In this document: positions 1-6,644 of the stretch, in pieces
Layout of the letters: each line of letters starts with the position of its first letter
Numbering within the stretch: the stretch's first letter is position 1
Source: an uncultured Oscillospiraceae bacterium
GTDB taxonomy: Bacteria; Bacillota; Clostridia; Oscillospirales; Oscillospiraceae
Direction: 5' to 3'
DNA length: 11,285 nucleotides
Assembly: GCA_900758955.1 (NCBI GenBank)
Contig: CAAETL010000089.1
Coordinates: 1 to 11,285 of the forward strand
The notes under the pieces: model-generated
The model's input: the letters and a program-made list of their open reading frames with translations, nothing else
What the model was told of the DNA's origin: nothing
The model's database searches: none
Program-made: the position numbers and the translations under genes

Positions 1-1449
1 CTGATCTACATGGCCCAGGCCTTTGGGATTGACCATGAATCCCTGGAGGATCAATACCCCCGTCTCTATGAACAGCCTTTCGACTCCCATCGAAAACGTA
101 TGACAACGGTACATCGGGTCCAGGAGCAGTGGACGGCTTACACCAAGGGCGCCGTGGATGAAATGCTCCCCCTCTGTACCCACATCTTGACGGCTGACGG
201 CGTCCGGCCCATCACAGCGGCGGACAAGGAAAACATCGCAAAGCTCTGTCTTAACATGTCAGAGAACGCCCTTCGCGTGCTGGGGTTTGCCCGCCGCACC
301 CTTTCGGTCCTTCCCGCCAATGACGATGAGAATCTGGAATTTCATCTGACTTTTGTGGGCGCCGTGGGGATGATCGACCCGCCTCGAAAGGAAGTGGCCG
401 CCTCAGTGGAAACGTGCCGGGCGGCGGGGATTCGTACCATTATGATCACCGGGGACCATCAAATGACTGCCCTGGCCATTGCAAGGGAGCTGGGAATCTA
501 TCAGGAGGGAAATACGGTGATCTCCGGCGATCTGCTGGAAGACATGACCGATGGGGCATTGGACCTTGCGGTACAGACCGCCACTGTTTTTGCCCGGGTG
601 TCTCCGGCCGATAAGCTGCGCATTATTCAGAGCTTAAAGCGAACCGGCGAGGTGGCGGCCATGACCGGCGACGGGGTAAACGACTCCCCTGCCCTGAAAG
701 CCGCCGACATCGGCGTGGCCATGGGGATCACCGGCACAGACGTAGCCAAAGATGCCGCCGATATGATCTTACTGGACGACAGTTTTACTACCATTGCCTA
801 CGCCATCAAGGAAGGCCGCCGCGTTTACCGAAATATTCAAAAGGTAATCCAATTCCTATTGGTTGGTAATATTGCGGAGATTTTGACCTTATTGGCAGCC
901 ACCATTTTCAACTGGGATGCCCCGCTTTTGGCCGTGCATATCTTATGGGTTAACCTGGCCACCGCCACCTTGCCCGCCTTGGCCTTGGGCGTGGACCCTG
1001 CCAGTAAAAATATTATGAAGCATCAACCGGTGAAATCCGGCGCCTTATTTGAAAAGGATCTGGTGCGCCGGGTTGTAACCCAGGGCATCTTTGTCGCCGC
1101 CATGACAATTGTGGCTTATTGGGCCGGCGCCAGCACGGGGAACCATACCGTGGGCCAAACTATGGCGTTTTGTACCTTGGCCTTCTCCCAAATGCTGCGC
1201 GCCTTTAACCAGCGCTCCAATACGGAACCGATTTGGGTGCGGGCGGAAGGAATCAACCCTTGGCTGGTGCTGTCCTTCGCAATTTCTCTTCTCCTCATGG
1301 TCTGTATTCTCTTGGTCCCAGCCCTGCAACACGCCTTCCGGCTTACGTTGCTGTCCGGATCCCAGTGGCTGGTGGTCATGGGCCTTGCGTTGCTGTCCAT
1401 CGTGCAGGTGGAACTGGCGAAATGGGTGCATCGCTTGAACTTCCACTGA
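1..1449 (+). CDS. P-type (P2A-like) cation-transporting ATPase, C-terminal part, 5' end outside window
   Basis: This is an ATP-driven cation pump of the inner membrane, read in frame from base 1; about 482 residues are visible. Families of this kind run about 850-900 residues, so the actuator domain, M1-M4 and the DKTGT phosphorylation site lie upstream. Visible in order: the nucleotide-domain FDSHRKRM segment and KGA motif (145-153), the DPPR segment, TGD (448-456), the hinge TGDGVND (664-684), and six hydrophobic segments that fit M5-M10. M5 keeps N and E in VGNIAEI. M6 reads NLATATLPA, where Ca2+ pumps normally have NLxTDxxPA, so the key Asp is Ala (codon 964-966). M8 has Gln where SERCA has its site-I Glu, as in single-site pumps. 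Family motifs are seen directly. The ion is uncertain: Ca2+ is the default for the family, but the M6 change makes that doubtful. The gene ends 78 nt before uppP on the same strand. Confidence 0.93.
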   Translation: MIYMAQAFGIDHESLEDQYPRLYEQPFDSHRKRMTTVHRVQEQWTAYTKGAVDEMLPLCTHILTADGVRPITAADKENIAKLCLNMSENALRVLGFARRTLSVLPANDDENLEFHLTFVGAVGMIDPPRKEVAASVETCRAAGIRTIMITGDHQMTALAIARELGIYQEGNTVISGDLLEDMTDGALDLAVQTATVFARVSPADKLRIIQSLKRTGEVAAMTGDGVNDSPALKAADIGVAMGITGTDVAKDAADMILLDDSFTTIAYAIKEGRRVYRNIQKVIQFLLVGNIAEILTLLAATIFNWDAPLLAVHILWVNLATATLPALALGVDPASKNIMKHQPVKSGALFEKDLVRRVVTQGIFVAAMTIVAYWAGASTGNHTVGQTMAFCTLAFSQMLRAFNQRSNTEPIWVRAEGINPWLVLSFAISLLLMVCILLVPALQHAFRLTLLSGSQWLVVMGLALLSIVQVELAKWVHRLNFH

Positions 1450-1456
1450 CAGGAAT

Positions 1457-1486
1457 AAGGAGAGGGGACGATTTTTCCCTCTCCTT
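1457..1486 (+). terminator. Hairpin after the ATPase gene, weak terminator candidate
   Basis: A perfect 10-bp stem (1457-1466 with 1477-1486) encloses a T-rich loop, starting 8 nt after the ATPase stop. The T-run is in the loop rather than after the stem, and only a mixed TC stretch follows. It may attenuate transcription rather than terminate it fully before uppP. Confidence 0.45.
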
Positions 1487-1527
1487 CTCTCCTGGCAAAT
1501 CATTGCTGAAGAGAAGAGGAATCATAC

Positions 1528-2358
1528 ATGGAATTCACAGAACTTTGTAAGGCCGCACTATTCGGCGTGGTGCAGGGGATTACCGAATGGCTGCCCATCA
1601 GCAGTACCGGCCATATGATCCTACTGGATGAATTTGTTCCGTTATCCATGCCGGCGGAATTTATGGAACTGTTTTTCGTCGTAATCCAACTGGGCGCTAT
1701 CTTTGCGGTGCTGTTGCTGTTTTGGAACAAATTATTTCCTGTCTCCTTTCACGGGAAACCGCACCTCAAAAAAGAGGTGCTGACCATTTGGCCTAAGATT
1801 CTGCTGGCCTGTATACCCGCCGGTTTCGTTGGCCTGTTCTGGAGTGACGAGCTGAACACGTTGTTTTTCAATTACCCAGTGGTGATTGTCATGCTGGCGT
1901 TGTTCGGCATACTCTTTCTTGTGGTGGAGCGCTGGAATGCAGGCAGGGAGCCTGTCATGAAGACCACCGCGGACCTGACCTATGGGGCCGCTTTGTGGAT
2001 CGGCGCGTTCCAGCTCATCGCCGCCATCCTGCCGGGGACCTCCCGCTCCGGCGCCACCATTATCGGCGCGCTGATTCTCGGCGTATCCCGGGTGGCCGCG
2101 GCCGAGTTTACCTTTCTAATGGCGGTGCCGGTCATGTTTGGCGCCAGCGCGGTGAAGCTGCTGGATTTTGGGTTAACATTCACTTCTGCGCAAGCTGCGG
2201 TTCTCATCACCGGTATGCTGGTGGCCTTTCTGGTCTCGGTCGCCGCCATCCGGTTTCTGATGGCCTTTATAAAAAAACATGATTTTACCGTCTTCGGCTG
2301 GTATCGAATCGGCCTAGCCGCTATCGCGGCGGTCTACTTTGGTTTTGTCGCGTCATAA
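1528..2358 (+). CDS. uppP: Undecaprenyl-diphosphatase UppP (BacA)
   Basis: UppP is an integral membrane enzyme that dephosphorylates undecaprenyl diphosphate to the monophosphate, recycling the lipid carrier for peptidoglycan and other wall polymers. Extra copies are known to confer bacitracin tolerance in other species. The 276-residue length is normal for the family. The N-terminal (E/Q)xxxE signature is Q16-xxx-E20, followed by S25-S26-T-G-H29. The second signature PGTSRSG sits at residues 169-175 with R173. The rest is hydrophobic helices, as expected. The start is supported by AGAGGA at 1515-1520 with a 7-nt spacer. The gene lies downstream of the ATPase on the same strand, separated by a weak hairpin, so it may be partly cotranscribed. 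A strong bidirectional terminator follows. Confidence 0.95.
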   Translation: MEFTELCKAALFGVVQGITEWLPISSTGHMILLDEFVPLSMPAEFMELFFVVIQLGAIFAVLLLFWNKLFPVSFHGKPHLKKEVLTIWPKILLACIPAGFVGLFWSDELNTLFFNYPVVIVMLALFGILFLVVERWNAGREPVMKTTADLTYGAALWIGAFQLIAAILPGTSRSGATIIGALILGVSRVAAAEFTFLMAVPVMFGASAVKLLDFGLTFTSAQAAVLITGMLVAFLVSVAAIRFLMAFIKKHDFTVFGWYRIGLAAIAAVYFGFVAS

Positions 2359-2387
2359 GAGGGGCCGTTTCTGCGCTCTGGCAAGCA

Positions 2388-2422
2388 AAAAGAGCCTGTC
2401 GTTCGCTGTGACAGGCTCTTTT
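2388..2422. terminator. Bidirectional rho-independent terminator between uppP and dut
   Basis: A perfect 13-bp inverted repeat (2388-2400 with 2410-2422) has a 9-nt loop. The A-run at its left and T-run at its right give a T-tract in both directions. It lies between convergent genes, so it can end both the uppP and the dut transcripts. Confidence 0.9.
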
Positions 2423-2501
2423 CACGCCCCCCTTCCCTGACAGTGGGATCGTGGACATTCCTTGTTTCTCTACGGGATTCATGATCGGTGCAACAGCTGC
2501 T

Positions 2502-2999
2502 TCACTTTCCGCTGGAACCCAATTTCCCCGTCCCTCGCGTGGATTTCACGGCCATAATCTCATCAGGAGACACCTCCCGCACCGTGACCGACGGGACCGG
2601 CACCAAAATCCCCTGACAAATGGCCTTTGCGTAAGGATGTACGAGATACGCGGACGAGAAAGTTCCCCCTTCCTTGTCCTCCTTGGTTATGACGAGCGGC
2701 TTATCGTTATGATTGGTAACCGCAATATGCCACTCCCCCCGAAAGCCGGAATCGATCACCCCGCTGCGCTGGCCAATGCCCTTCGCGCCGGTGCTGCCCC
2801 GCTCTTTCAAAATGAACACATAGCGGTTGCTGAATGCACTGAGAAGTCCTGTCGGAATTAATTTTGTCTCATGGGGAGCAATGGTCATGGAAGGACCTTC
2901 AAAGTGGGCGTAAATGTCGTATCCACCGTTTTCCACATCTTTGGTTGGTATTTTTACGTCTTCATACAGCTTTGCAAATAAGATTTCGTCGTCGCGCAT
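2502..2999 (-). CDS. dut: dUTP diphosphatase (dUTPase), trimeric-type fold
   Basis: dUTPase hydrolyses dUTP to dUMP and pyrophosphate, keeping uracil out of DNA and feeding thymidylate synthesis in the cytoplasm. At 165 residues it is close to the family norm. The five motifs appear in order: GGYDIYA (25-31), ERGSTGAKG (66-74), GVIDSGFRGEW (80-90) with candidate catalytic D83, the CQGI-type motif 4 near residue 125, and a glycine-rich C-terminal motif 5, RGTGKLGSSGK (155-165). Two aromatic positions differ from the common consensus: Phe86 replaces the motif-3 Tyr, and Leu160 replaces the motif-5 Phe that stacks on uracil. The motif-2 wording is also variant. The C-terminal motif argues for dUTPase rather than dCTP deaminase. 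The start is set by GGAAGGAG about 9 nt upstream of the ATG. A hairpin separates it from the sleB gene upstream, so it probably has its own promoter. Confidence 0.88.
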   Translation of the reverse strand: MRDDEILFAKLYEDVKIPTKDVENGGYDIYAHFEGPSMTIAPHETKLIPTGLLSAFSNRYVFILKERGSTGAKGIGQRSGVIDSGFRGEWHIAVTNHNDKPLVITKEDKEGGTFSSAYLVHPYAKAICQGILVPVPSVTVREVSPDEIMAVKSTRGTGKLGSSGK

Positions 3000-3032
3000 G
3001 GTTTTATACTCCTTCCCTCTTTGGTATCTTGT

Positions 3033-3038
3033 ATTCTA
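3033..3038 (-). promoter_or_regulatory. Candidate -10 element for dut
   Basis: On the minus strand this reads TAGAAT, five of six matches to the -10 consensus, about 35 nt upstream of the dut ATG. No good -35 hexamer is seen at 16-18 nt, so this is a weak assignment. Confidence 0.3.
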
Positions 3039-3103
3039 CCACACTGCAGACAGAAAATCTTTGAAAACCGACAATCTGGATTACAGGTTTCGTATTTAAT
3101 GAA

Positions 3104-3133
3104 GGGAGGCAGCGATTTTGTTCGCCGCCTCCC
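3104..3133 (-). terminator. Hairpin downstream of the sleB-like gene
   Basis: An inverted repeat pairs GGGAGGC (3104-3110) with GCCTCCC (3127-3133), extended after one mismatch by GCGA/TCGC around a 6-nt loop. It lies about 60 nt past the hydrolase stop in the minus direction. No strong T-tract follows on that strand, so it may be a leaky terminator or an mRNA-stabilising structure. Confidence 0.5.
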
Positions 3134-3193
3134 CTGATTGTTTCAGCTCGTTTTCGCCATGCTTGTCCCACACTTTAGGGCCCGGCAGGCGTT

Positions 3194-3946
3194 TTAGTTT
3201 TCATAAGGACTCTGCAGGCTGTAATTCCACCGGTTCCCTCCCCGGTAGGCATTCCGGAAGTGATTGTTTCGTCCATCGCCCGTATACCAGCAATAGCTGG
3301 CCGGCAGAACACGGCCCACCTCCGTTTCCCCATTCTTTTCCCGATTCCAACGAGACAGTACATCCCGTGCCAGTTCCTTTAGATCGTATCCGTAGTCAGA
3401 CACGGTTCTTGCCGACCGGTAATAGGCGAACTGATTGGGCGCGGTGATAATTCCCGCAATGCTGCTTCCATATTTACCGCTGTCAAACCGATTGAGGATT
3501 GTCCACATTACGCAGGCAATTTCCGTCTTGCTTTTAATTCCTCTCGCCTCGCAGTAAGCGACCTTAGCCAGCATGGTCACATCGTTTTCTGTGTAGTATA
3601 GAATCGGCTCCGGCGCCTGAACAGGCTCCGGCGTTTTATACTCTTGAATATCAGCCAGAATCTTTGCCCCATCGAAATGGGTAAAGAACTCTGTGGGCGC
3701 ATAGGCATGTCCCTCTTTTTCAATCTTCTTGTTCCGTTGGGTCTCCAGCAAGGCGCCCATGACGAGAGAATTTGGCGTGTTTGTCTCCGCGCACTCCTCC
3801 ATCATGCTCAGATAATCCGTGGCGTTGTTGTACCCGGTAATCACAGGGTTTGGAGAAGGTACATTGGTTTCACCACTGGCGGCATACGCCATTGTAGTGC
3901 CTAGAAGACATAGCGACATCAACAGAATCAAGCATTTCTTTTGCAT
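3194..3946 (-). CDS. Secreted SleB-family cell wall hydrolase
   Basis: The C-terminal domain (about residues 121-240 of 250) matches the SleB / Hydrolase_2 family, peptidoglycan hydrolases that include the germination-specific cortex-lytic enzyme SleB. Conserved features are LAKVAYCEARG with the expected catalytic Glu at residue 133, the following ACVMWTILNR helix, and a C-terminal SYCWYTGDG segment. A signal peptide covers residues 1-22 (MQKK, hydrophobic core, AYA). The middle, about 25-115, is a linker or unassigned region ending in a short Pro/Glu-rich stretch. The frame is open further upstream, but this ATG is chosen because it is preceded by GGAGG and followed immediately by the signal peptide. 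No SleB peptidoglycan-binding repeat or YpeB partner is visible, so a general wall-remodelling role is as likely as spore germination. It diverges from the Spo0A-like gene. Confidence 0.87.
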   Translation of the reverse strand: MQKKCLILLMSLCLLGTTMAYAASGETNVPSPNPVITGYNNATDYLSMMEECAETNTPNSLVMGALLETQRNKKIEKEGHAYAPTEFFTHFDGAKILADIQEYKTPEPVQAPEPILYYTENDVTMLAKVAYCEARGIKSKTEIACVMWTILNRFDSGKYGSSIAGIITAPNQFAYYRSARTVSDYGYDLKELARDVLSRWNREKNGETEVGRVLPASYCWYTGDGRNNHFRNAYRGGNRWNYSLQSPYEN

Positions 3947-4048
3947 ATCATTCCTCCACTTGTTTGATTCCTGAATTGGAAACAACTTTGGCGAACAGGC
4001 AAAATGTTTGCGCAGCTTCTCGGTCAAGGTATGTTGCGATCAACAGCC

Positions 4049-4076
4049 ATTGTACAAAAAGCTAAAAACGCGCCAA
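4049..4076 (-). promoter_or_regulatory. Candidate sigma-A promoter for the sleB-like gene
   Basis: On the minus strand TTGGCG (4071-4076) and TACAAT (4049-4054) are spaced by 16 nt. The -10 matches consensus at five of six positions. This would give a leader of roughly 95 nt before the hydrolase start. Confidence 0.35.
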
Positions 4077-4261
4077 CAAGTCTGTGGGCCAGGCCTCACT
4101 TGTGGGACTCCCGCCGAAACAAATGCAAGGAGAACCGCCACAAGCGCTCTTTTCTTCCCAGTATAGTCACAAGCGAGGAATTCTATACCAACTTTGTAAA
4201 TTATTATTTTATCTCATCGACAGAAATAGCCCTTAATATCTAAAAAACCCCCATAAAACTG

Positions 4262-4289
4262 TTGTAATTGTTCTAAATTTCATTTTAAT
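4262..4289 (+). promoter_or_regulatory. Candidate promoter for the Spo0A-like gene
   Basis: TTGTAA (4262-4267) and TTTAAT (4284-4289) are spaced by 16 nt in an AT-rich stretch about 80 nt before the start. A TTGTCAC motif overlaps the -10 and presumed start site. AT-rich DNA yields such matches easily, so confidence is low. A TATGAT at 4335-4340 is another possible -10, but lacks a -35. Confidence 0.3.
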
Positions 4290-4370
4290 TGTCACTTAAT
4301 GCGTTTTTCTATTCCCGTTTCTCCAGATTAATCATATGATCTTCTCAATGTCAAATTGGGAGGATATATT

Positions 4371-4706
4371 ATGATTACAATTCAAAGTGTATTTCGTTCA
4401 CTAAATGTAACCGGAAAATACAAGGGTTTTCGGTGCGCCGCCTTCGCTCTGAAACTGATTTTGGAGGATGAAGACTGGCTGGCTAACCTCAAAGGGAAGC
4501 TCTACCCGCGCGTCGCCGATGAATTTCAATGCAGCCCGGATTCCGTGGAGTCGGCCATACGCTACATTGCCAAAAAAGCATGGACGCTGAATGGTGACGA
4601 GTTGAAGAAACTTGCGAAGATAGACTTGTCCAAAGCTCCGCCAAACAAAGAATTCTTGACCATCCTCTACAACTATATTCAGCGGTCCGGCACGCCTCCG
4701 CAGTAA
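4371..4706 (+). CDS. Receiver-less Spo0A C-terminal DNA-binding domain protein
   Basis: The whole 111-residue protein corresponds to the Spo0A C-terminal (effector) domain, the all-helical DNA-binding part of the master sporulation regulator. The ordered landmarks match: an opening IQSVFRSLNV with a KGF turn (18-20), a long hydrophobic helix (22-32), LYPRVADEF (44-52), then CSPDSVESAIRYIAKKAW (54-71) as the helix-turn-helix, and the closing PPNKEFL (90-96). No phosphoacceptor receiver is present, and the gene is complete, so it cannot be controlled by the classical phosphorelay through its own Asp. In the recognition helix, Ser61 and Ser58 replace Arg residues of Bacillus Spo0A (VERAIR becomes VESAIR). 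Target sites may therefore differ, or DNA binding may be weak. The start is chosen for GGGAGG at 4358-4363 with a 7-nt spacer; an upstream in-frame TTG at 4356 overlaps that site. Regulator of unknown target; family assignment is firm, function inferred. Confidence 0.85.
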   Translation: MITIQSVFRSLNVTGKYKGFRCAAFALKLILEDEDWLANLKGKLYPRVADEFQCSPDSVESAIRYIAKKAWTLNGDELKKLAKIDLSKAPPNKEFLTILYNYIQRSGTPPQ

Positions 4707-4764
4707 CATCTCATAAACTGACAATCGCAGAAAAATTTTGCGCCGTGTTGGGAACCTTTTTTCT

Positions 4765-4782
4765 GACGGGACCGTCTATGAT
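4765..4782 (+). promoter_or_regulatory. Palindrome abutting a -10-like hexamer upstream of the stalk-domain gene
   Basis: GACGG (4765-4769) and CCGTC (4772-4776) form an inverted repeat with a 2-nt centre, followed at once by TATGAT (4777-4782). The arrangement resembles an operator in a promoter spacer. No good -35 is seen, so the gene could also be read from the upstream promoter. Proposed only. Confidence 0.3.
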
Positions 4783-4827
4783 ACTAAGAAGGAACGGACC
4801 CAACCTATCAGGAAAAAAGGAGAAATG

Positions 4828-5889
4828 ATGATGAACCAAAAACTGACCGCCTTATTGTTAAGCGGCGCATTGGTCTGCGCCATGGGAACCCAGGCCCTGG
4901 CAGCCGCCACCGGAGAAGCGCCGGATCACACCCCCGCCGCCTCTACAGATGTACAGAAGCTGCCCGCCAGCGTGCTGTATACCGGCAAGGTAACGGAAAT
5001 TCTTAAAGACGAAAAAGGAACGATCACCGGTCTGCGCCTGGACTCGGAGGATGACGGCTCCTACGTTATGACGATCTCCGACGAAACAGTTTGGATCGAC
5101 AATCAGGCCTTTACCGCTGACGATCCCTCCGATCTGGCCGTAGGCGAAACTCTCAACGTATTCCGCAGCCCCGTGTCCACCCGTTCCCTGCCGCCCCAGT
5201 CCGCGGCCATTGCCGTGGTTCGCAATGTGGTTCCCGATGCGGACAGGGCAATATACCATGTGGTAGAAGCTGTCGAAATCCAGGGGGACGGAAACGTTCG
5301 CATTACCACCGACAATGGGGGCCTGTACCTCTTCACGGATAAGGAGACGAAGGCAGCGTCCTACCTGGCCAACGGTTCCACCGATGTGACCAAGCTCCAG
5401 GCCGGCGACCGGATTATGGCTTGGTACATGGCGGTTGCCCTCTCCTATCCCGGGCAGGCCCACCCCAGCAGCATCATGATTCTGCCCGCCAATACAGAAA
5501 AACCGGAGCTCCCTGACCAGGGCGCGAAGCTGTCTATCCAGCTAAACGGCAAGACCTCCGAGCTGACAGGCCGTTATGAAAACGACGTGGCGATGGTGCC
5601 CGTGGCCGCGGTAGCCCGCGCCCTGGGGCTGGAGGCCGCCTATACCAGAGGCCAGGACGGCGCCGTGGTTACCGTGGAGAGCAAGGAATTTTCCGTGAAT
5701 ATCAACATTGACCAGAAGCTGATTTCCGGCGTCACCAAACTGCAGGGCGCCGTGGGCGCCACCGGTCCCCAAGACTATGGCATGGCCGCTTATATAGAAG
5801 CCCCCGGTACCACTTGGGCCCCCGCAGAACTCTTTACCATGTTGGGCAAGACGGTAACCTTGGAAGGCAATATTTTATCTATTCAGTAA
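4828..5889 (+). CDS. Secreted stalk-domain (copper amine oxidase N-terminal-like) protein
   Basis: A 353-residue exported protein of unknown function. Residues 1-25 are a signal peptide (NQK, hydrophobic core, ALA cleavage region). About residues 35-110 and 115-210 look like two related beta-rich modules. Each opens with a V-x-E-I strand near a DG or KG turn, has a Tyr-rich strand and a Thr-rich strand, and closes with an L-x-x-G-[DE] segment and a Pro-x-Ser/Pro-Gln stretch. The C-terminal part (about 233-353) resembles the copper amine oxidase N1 'stalk' domain common in clostridial surface proteins: ISIQLNG-like opening, MVPVAAVARALG, a VTVES strand and a final NILSIQ. The stalk domain itself does not bind copper. 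Three consecutive ATG codons (4825, 4828, 4831) follow AAGGAG; 4828 or 4831 fit the spacing best. It lies on the same strand as the Spo0A-like gene with a 121-nt gap and ends in a good terminator. Confidence 0.82.
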   Translation: MMNQKLTALLLSGALVCAMGTQALAAATGEAPDHTPAASTDVQKLPASVLYTGKVTEILKDEKGTITGLRLDSEDDGSYVMTISDETVWIDNQAFTADDPSDLAVGETLNVFRSPVSTRSLPPQSAAIAVVRNVVPDADRAIYHVVEAVEIQGDGNVRITTDNGGLYLFTDKETKAASYLANGSTDVTKLQAGDRIMAWYMAVALSYPGQAHPSSIMILPANTEKPELPDQGAKLSIQLNGKTSELTGRYENDVAMVPVAAVARALGLEAAYTRGQDGAVVTVESKEFSVNINIDQKLISGVTKLQGAVGATGPQDYGMAAYIEAPGTTWAPAELFTMLGKTVTLEGNILSIQ

Positions 5890-5920
5890 CTTCCTATCAC
5901 CTATTTTTTCACTGCCCAGG

Positions 5921-5952
5921 CAGCCGCTCGGAGAATTCCGGGCGGCTGTTTT
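5921..5952 (+). terminator. Rho-independent terminator after the stalk-domain gene
   Basis: An 11-bp GC-rich stem (5921-5931 with 5938-5948, one G-T pair) has a 6-nt loop and is followed by TTTT. It lies 31 nt past the stop codon. Confidence 0.9.
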
Positions 5953-6049
5953 CACCGTTATCGCCCTCGCCCCTGTCCGCCGCCGGTACATAAACGGCGC
6001 GCGATGAGGAAAACTGTTGGTATCAACTGTCACAGGAAGGGGTTCCCAT

Positions 6050-6643
6050 ATGAATTATTTTGACGCGGTACAGCACCGCCGCAGCTATTACGCCATCAGC
6101 GGCGCCTGCCCCATCTCGGATGCCCGGCTCAAGGAACTGCTGGTCGCCTCTGTGAAGCACGCGCCTTCGGCTTTTGATTGCCGTTCTTCCAGGGCGCTGC
6201 TTCTGCTGGGAAACGGACATCAAACACTTTGGAACATCGTGCTGGCAGCGCTGCGCCCGCTGGTTCCGGCGGACAAATTTCAGTCCACAGAGCAAAAAAT
6301 AGCCTCCATGGCCGCAGGGTATGGAACCATTCTATTTTATGAGGATGAAGCGGTGCTCAAGGACCTGGGGGAGCGCTTTCCCTTGTACAAGGAGAATGTC
6401 TCCAACTGGGCGGAACAGGGCAGCGGTATGCTGCAATATGTGGTCTGGACGGGCCTGGAGGCGGAGGGGCTGGGGGCCTCTCTCCAGCACTACAATCCCC
6501 TGATTGACCAGCAGGTGGCCGCTGCCTTTCAAATACCGGAAACCTGGCGGCTCATCGCCCAAATGCCCTTTGGCGTGCCCACAGCGCCTCCCGCCCCCAT
6601 GGACTACGGTGACGTTGAAGCGCGGGTCCGGGTGGTGGAGTAA
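6050..6643 (+). CDS. Nitroreductase family protein (Frm2-like subgroup)
   Basis: A 197-residue FMN-dependent NAD(P)H oxidoreductase-fold protein. The opening FDAVQHRRSYY places R10-R11 where the family binds the FMN phosphate. It continues with HAPSAFDCRSSR (FMN-contact loop), a central AGYGTILFYED segment, a WAEQGSGMLQYVVW helix, EGLGASLQHYNP and QMPFGVPTAPP near the end. This arrangement resembles the fungal Frm2/Hbn1 and related bacterial subgroup rather than classical NfsB. Members reduce nitro compounds in vitro, but natural substrates are mostly unknown. The start is set by AGGAAGGGG at 6034-6042 with a 7-nt spacer; the frame extends upstream only to a poor TTG. Just before the site lie two small inverted repeats (GTTG/CAAC at 6016-6027 and CTGT/ACAG nearby) that could be an operator. 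The gene is coupled to the pirin gene with a 1-nt gap. Confidence 0.88.
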   Translation: MNYFDAVQHRRSYYAISGACPISDARLKELLVASVKHAPSAFDCRSSRALLLLGNGHQTLWNIVLAALRPLVPADKFQSTEQKIASMAAGYGTILFYEDEAVLKDLGERFPLYKENVSNWAEQGSGMLQYVVWTGLEAEGLGASLQHYNPLIDQQVAAAFQIPETWRLIAQMPFGVPTAPPAPMDYGDVEARVRVVE

Positions 6644-6644
6644 C

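Larger units (their letters stand above)
3947..4370. other. Divergent intergenic region between the sleB-like and Spo0A-like genes
   Basis: These 424 bases hold no convincing gene; the open frame at 4004-4243 has no ribosome binding site or recognisable protein. The right half (about 4180-4370) is markedly AT-rich compared with the flanking genes. The region holds candidate promoters for both flanking genes, three short motifs resembling the Spo0A box core (TGTCGA on the minus strand at 4217-4222, TTGTCAC at 4289-4295, TGTCAAA at 4349-4355), and a short inverted pair ACAAGT/ACTTGT around 4077-4106. The regulatory reading is inference. Confidence 0.6.

Noticed and set aside
3947-4027. A 27-residue N-terminal extension of the SleB-like protein
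   Set aside because: The extension precedes a clear GGAGG site and signal peptide, so translation from 3946 is far more likely.
4004-4243. A 79-codon plus-strand open frame in the divergent intergenic region
   Set aside because: It begins inside the region upstream of the sleB start, has no ribosome binding site, low-quality composition and no recognisable protein.
4726-4742. A CGCA...TGCG hairpin after the Spo0A-like gene as a terminator
   Set aside because: The stem is short, imperfect and AT-rich in its inner part, with no T-tract after it.
4858-5463. A 201-codon minus-strand open frame opposite the stalk-domain gene
   Set aside because: Its Gly/His-rich composition is an antisense artefact; the plus-strand protein has a signal peptide and domain match.
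5981-5999. A CGCCG/CGGCG inverted repeat upstream of the nitroreductase gene
   Set aside because: Only a 5-bp stem with a 9-nt loop in GC-rich DNA; easily a chance match, and no operator family is suggested.
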